Shown one piece after another: positions 8,754 through 19,213 of a stretch of 64,000 nt of DNA. The notes beneath the pieces are model-generated. The model saw only the letters and a list, made by a program, of their open reading frames with translations, had not been told where the DNA came from and ran no database searches. A program made the translations under genes and the position numbers. Position 1 is the first letter of the stretch. Each line of letters starts with the position of its first letter. This stretch comes from Planctomycetota bacterium (GTDB lineage: Bacteria; Planctomycetota; SZUA-567): contig JAGUZQ010000069.1 of the NCBI GenBank assembly GCA_020060765.1, forward strand, positions 36,722 to 100,721, written 5' to 3'.

Positions 8754-9143
8754 TTACTTGTCATAGACCTTGTCTGGGTCGAACATTTTGGTGCCTTCCT
8801 CGACCAACTTTCCATTTTCGTCGAGGCGGCGGTAGAAGCAACTGCGGTAACCCACGTGGCAGGCGGCGACATTCTGCTTGACCTTCATGACGATGCAGTC
8901 GAGGTCGCAGTCGAAGCGAATTTCCTTCACTTCCTGGGTGTGGCCGGAACTTTCGCCCTTGACCCAGTATTTCTTGCGGCTGCGGCTCCAGTAGTTGCCG
9001 AGGCCGGTTTCGACAGTCGCGCGCAGGCTGTCCTTGTTCATGTACGCCACCATCAAAACCTCGCCGTTTTCATAATCCTGCGCCACGCAGGGAATGAGGC
9101 CGTTAGCGTCATACTTCAAGGTGTCCAGAAATGCAAAATCCAT
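8754..9143 (-). CDS. hisI: Phosphoribosyl-AMP cyclohydrolase
   Basis: The enzyme opens the adenine ring of phosphoribosyl-AMP in the third step of histidine synthesis. This is the stand-alone HisI domain of 129 residues without a fused HisE. The core motif reads [20 protein letters not shown] (near residue 51), followed by [14 protein letters not shown] (metal-binding Asp and Cys residues) and [13 protein letters not shown]. These are the zinc and magnesium ligands of the family. Start ATG with GGAGAC just upstream. It is followed closely by lysA in the same orientation, so the pair is likely an amino-acid synthesis unit. No other his genes are in the window. Confidence 0.95.
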   Translation of the reverse strand: MDFAFLDTLKYDANGLIPCVAQDYENGEVLMVAYMNKDSLRATVETGLGNYWSRSRKKYWVKGESSGHTQEVKEIRFDCDLDCIVMKVKQNVAACHVGYRSCFYRRLDENGKLVEEGTKMFDPDKVYDK

Positions 9144-9391
9144 GTTGTCTCCTTACGGGTTGACGGGCGGTCGGGTTAACGGGTAAATGGGTTCCCTGAA
9201 ACCGGAGTCCTTAGCTCACTTAAAGGGATTATATTGAATGGGGTATGTTCCGCAACCATCTATTAGAGGCTTCGGCGGCGAAAAGTCAATAATATTTTTC
9301 ATGATTTCTTGTAAATAGTCACAAACGCTTTAAGTGTAAAGATTTACCGGTGGTGAAAAAAGAGGGGCGAGATTTTTCGCGTCGCATGTTA

Positions 9392-11485
9392 TTACCCGAT
9401 GCCGATTTCCGCGCCTTCCTTGCCCAGCAGCAGAACCAGTTCCTCCCGCAGGGTCAGGTGGCTGGGCTGTTGCAGCACGGGGTCGATCTTTACTATCTTG
9501 TCGGCGATTTTGCGCGCTTCCCTGATTGTAGCCAAATCGCGGACAATATCCACCAGTTTCAGGTCAGGCAGGCCGTGCTGTTTCGTGCCGAGAAATTCGC
9601 CGGGGCCGCGGATCGACAAATCCTCCTCCGCCACCTTGAAGCCGTCGGCAGTATGCACCAGCGTCGACAGCCTGCGTCGCGCCTCGTCGCCTTTCGCGTC
9701 GCTCAGCAGGATGAAATGACCCTGCTCGTCGCCGCGACCGATACGCCCGCGCAACTGGTGGAGTTGCGCCAGCCCGAACCGTTCGGCGTGCAGCACCACC
9801 ATCACGTTGGCGTTGGGGATGTCGACGCCGACCTCGATCACGACTGTGCTGACGAGAACGTCGACAGCACCCGCGCGGAAAGCGTCCATGATCTCCTGCT
9901 GCTCCTCGCGCTTCATGCGCCCGTGCAGCAGAGCCAGCCGGAACCCGGATAATTCCCCCGCCATCAATTGCTCGTACGCCTCGGTCGCCGATTTGAGGTC
10001 GAGAGTCTCGCTTTCCTCTACCAACGGGCTGATGACAAATGCCTGCCTGCCCTTAGTTAACTCCCGCCTGATGAATTTCCACATGTCGGCTTCGCGCGTT
10101 TTGTCAGGCAGTGAAGTCTTGACCGGTTTCCTGCCCGGCGGCAGTTCGTCGATGGTGCTGACGTCCAGGTCGCCGTATACCGTCAGCGCCAGACTGCGCG
10201 GGATGGGCGTGGCGGTCATGACCAGCACGTCGGGGCGCGTGCCTTTTTCCGCCAGGGTCGCGCGCTGGCGTACGCCGAACTTGTGCTGCTCGTCAATGAC
10301 CACCACGCCAAGGTCGTAAAACTTAACGTCTTTTTGAATCGCCGAGTGCGTGGCGATCAGGATATCCAGCGCGCCGGAAGCGAGGCGGTTGATAATGCCG
10401 TCCCGCTCATCTTTTTTCATGCCTCCGACTAGCAGGCCGGTCTTGACCTTGCTGTGCGAACTGTTGCCGAGAAACTTTTCTATCGTCTCGAAGTGCTGGC
10501 GCGCAAGCAAGCCCGTCGGCGCCATGATGCAGACCTGCGCCTTATTCGCCACCGCCGCCAGCATCGCGTAGAGCGCGACGACGGTCTTGCCGCTGCCGAC
10601 ATCGCCCTGAAGCAGGCGGTGCATGGGGCGTTCCTCGCGCATGTCGTCGGAAATTTCCTTAACGCATTTGTTCTGCGCGGCGGTCAGGCGGAAGGGAAAC
10701 AGACTGCGGATGCGGGAATCGATTTCCGGCGTGATCCGGAAACTGCGTCCAGGCAGTTCCTCAACATAACGCCGCCGGGACAAGCTGATCGCCAGTTGCA
10801 TCAGCAGGCATTCGTCAAACACCAGCCGCGCGAAAGCCTGTTCCCGCGCCCCGGCGTCGGGCGGGAAGTGCATGTCGCGCACGGCTTTTTGCCGGAATGG
10901 AAAACCGCGATTCTGCAAAAAATCCGCGGGATATATTTCCGGCAGTTCCGGCAGGAATTTTTCAATGGCGCTCATCATCACCTTGCGCCAGACCTGCTGG
11001 GTCAGCTTGCCCGTGCAGGGGTACAGCGGAACGATACGCCCGATGTGCAGCACGTTGTCCGGCAAATCAGCGTCGATCAGCTCGTGCTGGGGATGCTCCA
11101 TCTTGAGAATGCCAAAGTCGAACTTGGCCTTGCCGAACAGCATGACGTTGCCTCCCTGGAACTTGTCCATGATCCAGGGCGAGTTGAACCAGATGGCCTC
11201 CATCTCGCCGGTGTCGTCGGCGAAACGGACAACGGTCAGCGTCAGCCTGCCGCCGCGCGCCTTCTTTTCCCTCGCGTCTACGGGGCGCACGATCAGCGCG
11301 ATGTCCTCGCCGATTTTCGCATCGGCGATAGTGGAGAAATTCGAGCGGTCAGAGACGTCGCGGGGAAAAGTGAAGAGCAGGTCGCGGATGGTGTGCACGT
11401 TCAGCCGCGCGAAATCGGCCGCGCGCGCCGGGCCGACGCCGGGGAGGAATTGCACCGAGTTGTCTAGCGTCGAGCGGGTTGACAT
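9392..11485 (-). CDS. recG: ATP-dependent DNA helicase RecG
   Basis: RecG is a superfamily 2 translocase that remodels stalled replication forks and branch-migrates Holliday junctions. The 697-residue product has the N-terminal wedge/OB domain (residues about 1-240, including LPGVGPARAADFARL and the DTGEMEAIWFN strand). The helicase core follows: Walker A GDVGSGKTVVALYA, the DEQH box in VVIDEQHKFGVRQR, TATPIPRSLALTVYGDLD, and the C-terminal RGRIGRGDEQGHFILLSD and EDLSIRGPGEFLGTKQHGLP motifs. Length is normal. The 5' side borders a short repeat at 11496-11581 that separates it from the ATP synthase operon. About 250 nt without a gene separate its stop from hisI. Confidence 0.96.
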   Translation of the reverse strand: MSTRSTLDNSVQFLPGVGPARAADFARLNVHTIRDLLFTFPRDVSDRSNFSTIADAKIGEDIALIVRPVDAREKKARGGRLTLTVVRFADDTGEMEAIWFNSPWIMDKFQGGNVMLFGKAKFDFGILKMEHPQHELIDADLPDNVLHIGRIVPLYPCTGKLTQQVWRKVMMSAIEKFLPELPEIYPADFLQNRGFPFRQKAVRDMHFPPDAGAREQAFARLVFDECLLMQLAISLSRRRYVEELPGRSFRITPEIDSRIRSLFPFRLTAAQNKCVKEISDDMREERPMHRLLQGDVGSGKTVVALYAMLAAVANKAQVCIMAPTGLLARQHFETIEKFLGNSSHSKVKTGLLVGGMKKDERDGIINRLASGALDILIATHSAIQKDVKFYDLGVVVIDEQHKFGVRQRATLAEKGTRPDVLVMTATPIPRSLALTVYGDLDVSTIDELPPGRKPVKTSLPDKTREADMWKFIRRELTKGRQAFVISPLVEESETLDLKSATEAYEQLMAGELSGFRLALLHGRMKREEQQEIMDAFRAGAVDVLVSTVVIEVGVDIPNANVMVVLHAERFGLAQLHQLRGRIGRGDEQGHFILLSDAKGDEARRRLSTLVHTADGFKVAEEDLSIRGPGEFLGTKQHGLPDLKLVDIVRDLATIREARKIADKIVKIDPVLQQPSHLTLREELVLLLGKEGAEIGIG

Positions 11486-11495
11486 ATACTCACCT

Positions 11496-11581
11496 GGGAC
11501 TAAGGCTCTAAGGGACTAGGGGACTTGGTTTTGCGGTGCGCAACGTTTGTCCGAAACTCGAACGTAGTCCCTCACTTGTCC
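11496..11581. repeat. GGGACTA element, copy 1
   Basis: The left end reads GGGACTAAGGCTCTAAGGGA and continues as CTAGGGGACTT. The right end (about 11562-11581, TAGTCCCTCACTTGTCCCT) is a diverged inverted partner. The same left end occurs at 37843. The interiors of the two copies do not match. It lies between recG and the ATP synthase terminator and contains no convincing gene. Confidence 0.7.
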
Positions 11582-11589
11582 CTCGAAAA

Positions 11590-11620
11590 CACAGGCGTCT
11601 TCCGGAAGAAGACGCCTGTG
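11590..11620 (-). terminator. Terminator of the ATP synthase operon
   Basis: A 12-bp stem (CACAGGCGTCTT 11590-11601 with AAGACGCCTGTG 11609-11620) has a 7-base loop. On the minus strand it is followed by GTTTTCG. It lies 27 nt after the atpC stop codon, the expected place for a rho-independent terminator. Confidence 0.85.
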
Positions 11621-11646
11621 GGGTAAAGCAAAAAATCGGACGCGGC

Positions 11647-12105
11647 TTATTCGCCGGAAATCTTCCGCGCAGCGCGCATCCGCTGCAGGCTTCTGAGCAG
11701 CGCCAGTTTCGCGCGGTCGAAGTCGATCTTCGCGCCTTCTTCCGCATGCCGGGAAATTGTTTCCAGCCGCTCCTTGGCACGCGCCTCGGCCTTGCGGGCG
11801 CGCTCCATGTCGATCTCTTCGGCGTTCTCGGCGGAGTTGGCGAGAATCGTCGCCGTCGCCCCGTCCATTTCGAGAAAACCGCCATGCACCGCAAAGCACC
11901 TGCGCCCAGCGTCGGTCTCAATTTCGACAATACCGATTTTGAGCGGGGTCATGACCGGCTCGTGCCGCGCGAACATCTCGAACGATCCGCCCGCACCCTC
12001 TACCAATACGCTCCTTACCTCGCCTTCGAAAACGGTGCGCAAGGGCGTAAGAATTACGCAGGTGAAAGCATCGGCCGCAACCGCTGTGTTGTCGTCTTCC
12101 GCCAC
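11647..12105 (-). CDS. atpC: ATP synthase F1 epsilon subunit
   Basis: This is the small central-stalk subunit that couples the c-ring to gamma and can inhibit ATP hydrolysis. The beta-sandwich domain is evident (VILTPLRTVFEGEVRSVLVEGAGGSFEMFARHEP, then VHGGFLEMDG), followed by a two-helix C-terminal domain rich in Ala, Glu and Arg (ENAEEIDMERARKAEARAKERLE). A TTG at 12111 gives the longest frame. The GTG at 12105 is preceded by AGGAG with a six-base spacer and is the better start, giving 152 residues, slightly longer than usual because of the N- and C-terminal extensions. Last gene of the operon, nine bases after atpD and just before the terminator. Confidence 0.93.
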   Translation of the reverse strand: MAEDDNTAVAADAFTCVILTPLRTVFEGEVRSVLVEGAGGSFEMFARHEPVMTPLKIGIVEIETDAGRRCFAVHGGFLEMDGATATILANSAENAEEIDMERARKAEARAKERLETISRHAEEGAKIDFDRAKLALLRSLQRMRAARKISGE

Positions 12106-12114
12106 GGGCAACTC

Positions 12115-13536
<1,422 letters not shown>

Positions 13537-13571
13537 CTAAATATAATCCGTGGCGACGCCACTAGCAAATC

Positions 13572-14477
13572 TCAGCCTTCCAGCGCGTTGGCTCCGTTGA
13601 CGATATCCAGCAATTCGGAAGTGATGCTGGCCTGCCGCGCGCGGTTGTAGATCAGCGTCAGGTTGCCGATCATCTCCTCCGCGTTCTGCGTGGCGCTGTC
13701 CATCGCGCTCATTCGCGCCGACAGTTCCGCCGCATAGCTCTCGGCGACGGCGCGGTAGACTTCCGTCGACAAGCGGTGGCTCACCAGCCGCTCCAGCACC
13801 GACTCGACGTCTGGTTCGATTTCGTAAACCGGTCGCACGACTTTCTTGCCGTTTTCGCCTGCGATTTCCGCCTTGCGTTCCTCGACCAGTTTCGCGTGGT
13901 CGAACGGCAGCAGTTTCTTCACCACCAGTTTCTGCGACATCATATTGACGAATTCGTTGTACAGCAGGTAGACCTCGTCGACCCGCTCCTCGCCGGAGCC
14001 GAGATACGAAGACACCAGCAGGTCGCAGATTTCGCCCGACAGCACGTAGGACAGCTTATCGAAGACGTCGTAATAACTCTTGCGCAACTTGCGACCATCT
14101 TTTCTCACCGCGCCGATGGCGCGCTTGCCGATAGCGATAAACGAGTGCTCCCGGTCAGGGAGCGACGCGGTGTGCTTGCGGTACGCGCGGATGATGTTGG
14201 AGTTGAAACCGCCGCACAAGCCCCGGTCGCCAGCCACCACTATGGTCAAAACCTTTTTCGGCGCGCGCGACGCGAATAACGGGTGCTCGTCGCCAATCAG
14301 GTCTATGGCGACGTAGCGCAGAATCGCGTTAAGCTTTTCGGCATAGGGGCGCATCGCCTCCATCCGCTCCTGCGCCCGGCGCAATTTCGCCGCCGCGACC
14401 ATCTTCATCGCGCGCGTGATCTGCTTGGTGTTTTCCACCGATTTGATACGGTGCTTGATTTCACGTGCCTGTGGCAT
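13572..14477 (-). CDS. atpG: ATP synthase F1 gamma subunit
   Basis: This is the rotating central shaft of F1. The 301-residue product starts MPQAREIKHRIKSVENTKQITRAMKMVAAAKLRRAQ, the conserved N-terminal helix, and ends with MSAMDSATQNAEEMIGNLTLIYNRARQASITSELLDIVNGANAL, the conserved C-terminal helix. The middle Rossmann-like domain contains VVAGDRGLCGGFN. Length is normal. GGAGG lies close to the ATG. The spacing to atpA (30 nt) and atpD (45 nt) is typical of a single transcript. Confidence 0.97.
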   Translation of the reverse strand: MPQAREIKHRIKSVENTKQITRAMKMVAAAKLRRAQERMEAMRPYAEKLNAILRYVAIDLIGDEHPLFASRAPKKVLTIVVAGDRGLCGGFNSNIIRAYRKHTASLPDREHSFIAIGKRAIGAVRKDGRKLRKSYYDVFDKLSYVLSGEICDLLVSSYLGSGEERVDEVYLLYNEFVNMMSQKLVVKKLLPFDHAKLVEERKAEIAGENGKKVVRPVYEIEPDVESVLERLVSHRLSTEVYRAVAESYAAELSARMSAMDSATQNAEEMIGNLTLIYNRARQASITSELLDIVNGANALEG

Positions 14478-14506
14478 AGCGCCTCCGTGTTTTCAATTCC
14501 GGAACC

Positions 14507-16243
<1,737 letters not shown>

Positions 16244-16248
16244 TCACC

Positions 16249-16394
16249 GTCATTCCCGCGAAGGCGGGAATCCAGGCGGGGAAATCTAACACCGCTAATG
16301 TTCGCTGTTTTTCCTTACCAGCCTAATCCTGAAAAAAGCGCACATTTTTGTTCGCCGCCAACACCTCCTGGATTTCCGCCTTCGCGGGAATGAC
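16249..16394. repeat. Palindrome-ended element (GTCATTCC family) within the ATP synthase operon
   Basis: The 146-bp element begins GTCATTCCCGCGAAGGCGGG, then AATCCAGG, and ends with the inverted partner CCTGGATTTCCGCC, then TTCGCGGGAATGAC. It occupies most of the 243-nt gap between atpH and atpA. The interior has no open frame and differs from the copy at 2935-3012. The end palindromes could fold in the polycistronic mRNA and affect processing or the atpA/atpH ratio. It resembles a small non-autonomous element. Confidence 0.85.
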
Positions 16395-16426
16395 GTCCGT
16401 ATGCTTATCGGTTTTCGCGCAGTCCT

Positions 16427-16978
16427 TTAGCCCATTGATTCCATTTTTTCCAGCCGCGCGGCAAAACTTCCGTCCAGCATAATATCCGACATCCGCACCC
16501 GCACCCCGGCAATGAGCGACTTGTCCTCCTCCACCCGCAGGCGCACGGTCTTGCCGGTCGCTTCGCGCAATGCCAAGCGCAACGACTCCTCCTGCTGCGG
16601 AGATAGCAGCCTCGCCGTCCGCACCTCAGCCAGCCCCTCGGCGTTCAAATCGGCAGCGAGGCGCTCGTACTGCCGTTCGAGCATGCCTATCAGCCCGATG
16701 CGGGTCTTCTTGATCAAGACGTTCAGGAAGTCGGAAACCTCCTGACCGATGGACAGCTTCTCGCAGATCACGTCGGTCACCCGAATTTTCTCCTCCGGCG
16801 TCACCGTGGGACTGAACAACAGGGCACGCAACTCCGGCACGGAGATGTCGCCCCGCTCCGGGTCAAGCAGATCCGCCAGCAGCCGCAGATCATCCCGCAC
16901 CTCCGCCAGCCTACCCCGCTGGGCTGCAAACGCGGCCAGACCCTTGGCATATCGTTTCGCAATCACGTTTTCATTCAT
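16427..16978 (-). CDS. atpH: ATP synthase F1 delta subunit (OSCP)
   Basis: This subunit links the top of F1 to the peripheral stalk. The 183-residue product has the N-terminal six-helix domain (NENVIAKRYAKGLAAFAAQRGRLAEVRDDLRLLADLL) and the C-terminal signature (RTARLLSPQQEESLRLALREATGKTVRLRVEEDKSLIAGVRVRMSD in segments), ending in SFAARLEKM as is typical. Its ATG overlaps the stop of the upstream b'-type gene (ATGA at 16975-16978). Normal length and order for a delta subunit. Confidence 0.95.
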   Translation of the reverse strand: MNENVIAKRYAKGLAAFAAQRGRLAEVRDDLRLLADLLDPERGDISVPELRALLFSPTVTPEEKIRVTDVICEKLSIGQEVSDFLNVLIKKTRIGLIGMLERQYERLAADLNAEGLAEVRTARLLSPQQEESLRLALREATGKTVRLRVEEDKSLIAGVRVRMSDIMLDGSFAARLEKMESMG

Positions 16979-17859
16979 GAGAGCCTGACCTTTTTAACGT
17001 CTGCGACAAAAGCGTCGACCGCTGCATCGTGATCCGCCTTGCCGACTTCCCGGAGAATCGCTTCCCGCGCCGCAGCCAACGCCTCGCCAGCCACGCGAGC
17101 CTTGAGCTTCTTGGCCTGGATGGCGACCTCGGCGTCGAGCGAACTTTTCATGCTTTCAATTATTCCCGCCGCTTCGTGTCTGGCTGTCTGGAGAATGCGC
17201 GCCTGTTCCTCAACGAACTCGACCTTGGCGTTTTCATCCATCCGGCGCTGTTCCGCCTCGATTTCAGCAACCAGGTTTTCGTAACGTTTTTTCAATTCCT
17301 GGGCTTCCACCCGTGCCTGTTCCGCCGCCGCCAGCGATTCGCGGGTTTTGCGCGCAGACTCGTCCAACGCCCCGCCCAGGGGCTGTCTCAAGAAAACTAT
17401 CAGCAACATGAACATGCCGAAAATATTGTAGATCGTCATCATGTATGGCCACGGCACCTTGCAGAGAAACCCTGACTTGTAGATGACGATTTCCTTTACC
17501 TCATCGGGATTATCGACTATCGTCCCGGCCAGAATAATAGCCTCGTTGCGGGTGAGAATTTCACCTTCGGGAATCCGGTGACGCACCATCGCGTCGCCGT
17601 GCCTGGCGGAAAAGGTCAGGTCGCTCCACATCCGCAGATGCCCGTTCTTTTCGTCAAACCGGGTTTCCATTTCGCCGGTGCCGGGGAAAGCCCGATTGAT
17701 AAACGCCTGACCGTTTATGGCTTCCTTGCCGGTCAGCAGAAACGTTACGTAACCGAGGAACAGCACCGCGTAAACCGCCAGATACGCCTTGACCACGCCC
17801 ATGCCCGGCTTAACTTTTTCCGGAGCAGTCGCTTCCGCGGCGTTGGGTTCGTTCGTCAT
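16975..17859 (-). CDS. atpF: ATP synthase Fo b'-like subunit with extra N-terminal helix and extracytoplasmic domain
   Basis: A peripheral-stalk subunit of 294 residues instead of the usual 155-170. The second half is a standard b chain: a membrane helix (MMTIYNIFGMFMLLIVFL, about 140-157), then FLRQPLGGALDESARKTRES and a long Ala/Glu/Lys-rich coiled coil to the C-terminus. In front of it stand another membrane helix (about 22-42, VVKAYLAVYAVLFLGYVTFLL) and about 95 residues (about 45-138) that would lie outside the membrane, including METRFDEKNGHLRMWSDLTF. The preceding gene encodes a second such protein, so the stalk is probably a b/b' heterodimer with periplasmic domains. It overlaps both neighbours by four bases (ATGA). 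The extra domain was not recognised. Confidence 0.85.
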   Translation of the reverse strand: MTNEPNAAEATAPEKVKPGMGVVKAYLAVYAVLFLGYVTFLLTGKEAINGQAFINRAFPGTGEMETRFDEKNGHLRMWSDLTFSARHGDAMVRHRIPEGEILTRNEAIILAGTIVDNPDEVKEIVIYKSGFLCKVPWPYMMTIYNIFGMFMLLIVFLRQPLGGALDESARKTRESLAAAEQARVEAQELKKRYENLVAEIEAEQRRMDENAKVEFVEEQARILQTARHEAAGIIESMKSSLDAEVAIQAKKLKARVAGEALAAAREAILREVGKADHDAAVDAFVADVKKVRLS

Positions 17860-18830
17860 CTTACACCTTTCCCAGGGGCGCGCCCCATTACCTGGGCGAC
17901 AATCGCGCCTGCCAGTTCCGGTACCTGTTTTAGCAACTCAGCCTCGGCCTTTTCCATTTCCCCGGTAAGTTCGCGGGCAGCCTGCGCACGCATCGCGTGC
18001 ACCTTGTCCCGCGCCTCTCCCAGGATCACGTCGGCTTTTTTCAGCGCTTCGCGCTGGGCGTCAGCCAGCCGTTCGAGATATTTCCGCCTCGCCTCGGCGC
18101 GAAGCTTCACCCCTTCGTCCTCGATCCGCAGGTTTTCCTTGCGGTTGACGCGGGCAAGTTCGGTTCCTTCCCGAACCTCTTTCCGGCGCTCGTCGATGAT
18201 TTTCAGCAACGGATCCCACATCAGGTCGGTCAGCGCCATCACCAGCGCGAGGAAAATAAGTATCACCAGCGCCATGGTGCCGATCTGGGGGGATACCACA
18301 TCGCCGCCGCCAACCACCGACACCCGCTTCACCCCGGCGGCCATCAGCGCGTCAATAAGCGGCTTGTCCAACGCCACGCCCTTGTCCACATGCGCACGGT
18401 CTAGCGGCTGCTCCTTATACATCACGTTTTCCACGGGGTTGCGCAGGTGGTATTTTCTGCCTGCCAAAACCAGCAGAGCCTTCGGGTCGCGCAGCGGCTC
18501 CTTGGCCAGATTGCCGGGATTGTCGGCCAGGCGCTTGGCAATAATCTTCCGGAACTCATCGACAGTCAAAGCCTGACCGGAATTCAGCACCGTGCCGTCG
18601 TCCAGCCTGATGCCGCCGGTCGGCGCGTGATACCGCATCTGCGAAAGATGCATGATCTGCGTCGCCTGGTGGGTGGGGTCTTTCTCCCACTTCGTCCTGT
18701 CCATCCCGCCCAACAGGTCAACCTCGACCGGCTTATACTCAGGCAAGGTTACCCAAGTATAGCTGTGGTACGACGACCAGCAATACAAGCAGAACAGCGA
18801 GACGACAATCAATATGAATAATTTGCGCAC
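17856..18830 (-). CDS. atpF: ATP synthase Fo b subunit with large extracytoplasmic domain
   Basis: A 324-residue peripheral-stalk subunit, about twice the normal length. Residues about 4-19 form a membrane helix (LFILIVVSLFCLYCW). Residues about 22-183 form a soluble domain predicted to be extracytoplasmic, containing WEKDPTHQATQIMHLSQMRYH, a DGTVLNSGQALTVDEFRKII segment and a Gly-rich end. A second helix follows (about 186-206, MALVILIFLALVMALTDLMW), then WDPLLKIIDERRKEVREG, a standard b-subunit hinge, and a charged coiled coil. The start is GTG with GGAG eight bases upstream. The domain has no Cys pair that would suggest redox function and was not matched to a known family. It follows atpE by 55 nt and is coupled to the b' gene by ATGA. 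Confidence 0.85.
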   Translation of the reverse strand: MRKLFILIVVSLFCLYCWSSYHSYTWVTLPEYKPVEVDLLGGMDRTKWEKDPTHQATQIMHLSQMRYHAPTGGIRLDDGTVLNSGQALTVDEFRKIIAKRLADNPGNLAKEPLRDPKALLVLAGRKYHLRNPVENVMYKEQPLDRAHVDKGVALDKPLIDALMAAGVKRVSVVGGGDVVSPQIGTMALVILIFLALVMALTDLMWDPLLKIIDERRKEVREGTELARVNRKENLRIEDEGVKLRAEARRKYLERLADAQREALKKADVILGEARDKVHAMRAQAARELTGEMEKAEAELLKQVPELAGAIVAQVMGRAPGKGVR

Positions 18831-18885
18831 GGCTTCAACTCCGGATCGCGTAAAACACCAAAGATACCACTGCCTTCACGGCACA

Positions 18886-19134
18886 TCACACCGAATACAG
18901 CAGCAGGGCGATAACCAGGGAGTAAATGCCGGTCGATTCCGATACCGCCTGGCCGATCAGCATTGTGCGGAACAGGGTGGAATACTCTTCCGGCCGACGG
19001 GAAATGCCTTCGCAAGCCTTGCCTGCCGCGAAGCCTTCGCCCACGCCGGGGCCGATAGCGCCGAAGCCCATACAGATTCCCGCGCCCAGCAGAGCCGCCG
19101 CCTTGATGATCGCTTGAGACATTCCATGATCCAT
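18886..19134 (-). CDS. atpE: ATP synthase Fo c subunit, two-carboxylate Na+-type
   Basis: An 82-residue hairpin proteolipid. The outer helix has the Na+-binding signature SESTGIYSLVIALLLY with E66, S67, T68 and Y71, the counterparts of E65, S66, T67 and Y70 of the Ilyobacter tartaricus c subunit. In the inner helix the residue equivalent to Ilyobacter Q32 is Glu (E33 in GPGVGEGFAAGKA). The same Glu/Glu pair is known from the Fusobacterium nucleatum Na+-driven rotor (two-carboxylate motif), so Na+ coupling is the likely inference. The loop contains the conserved RRPE, in place of RQP. GAGGAG stands nine bases before the ATG. It is the second c-type gene in the operon, after the three-hairpin one. 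Confidence 0.95.
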   Translation of the reverse strand: MDHGMSQAIIKAAALLGAGICMGFGAIGPGVGEGFAAGKACEGISRRPEEYSTLFRTMLIGQAVSESTGIYSLVIALLLYSV

Positions 19135-19213
19135 GACATATTCTCCTCAATAAAGTTCGACCCCGGATCAGTTCATATCAGGATGACGCAAATCCGGAAT
19201 CTCTGAAAACACA

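Noticed and set aside
8744..8872. N-terminal extension of lysA (43 extra codons)
   Set aside because: It runs through hisI in another frame and has a shadow-like composition. The ATG at 8743 has an SD and gives the normal LysA N-terminus.
9260..9289. Possible minus-strand promoter for hisI-lysA (TTGACT, 18-bp spacer, TAATAG)
   Set aside because: The -35 is good but the -10 matches only three of six bases, and other equally weak pairs occur in this AT-rich gap.
11508..11930. Overlapping minus-strand frames of 127-140 codons in the atpC/terminator region
   Set aside because: They run antisense-like across the terminator and atpC in another frame, are Arg/Pro/Ser-rich, and have no SD or recognisable product.
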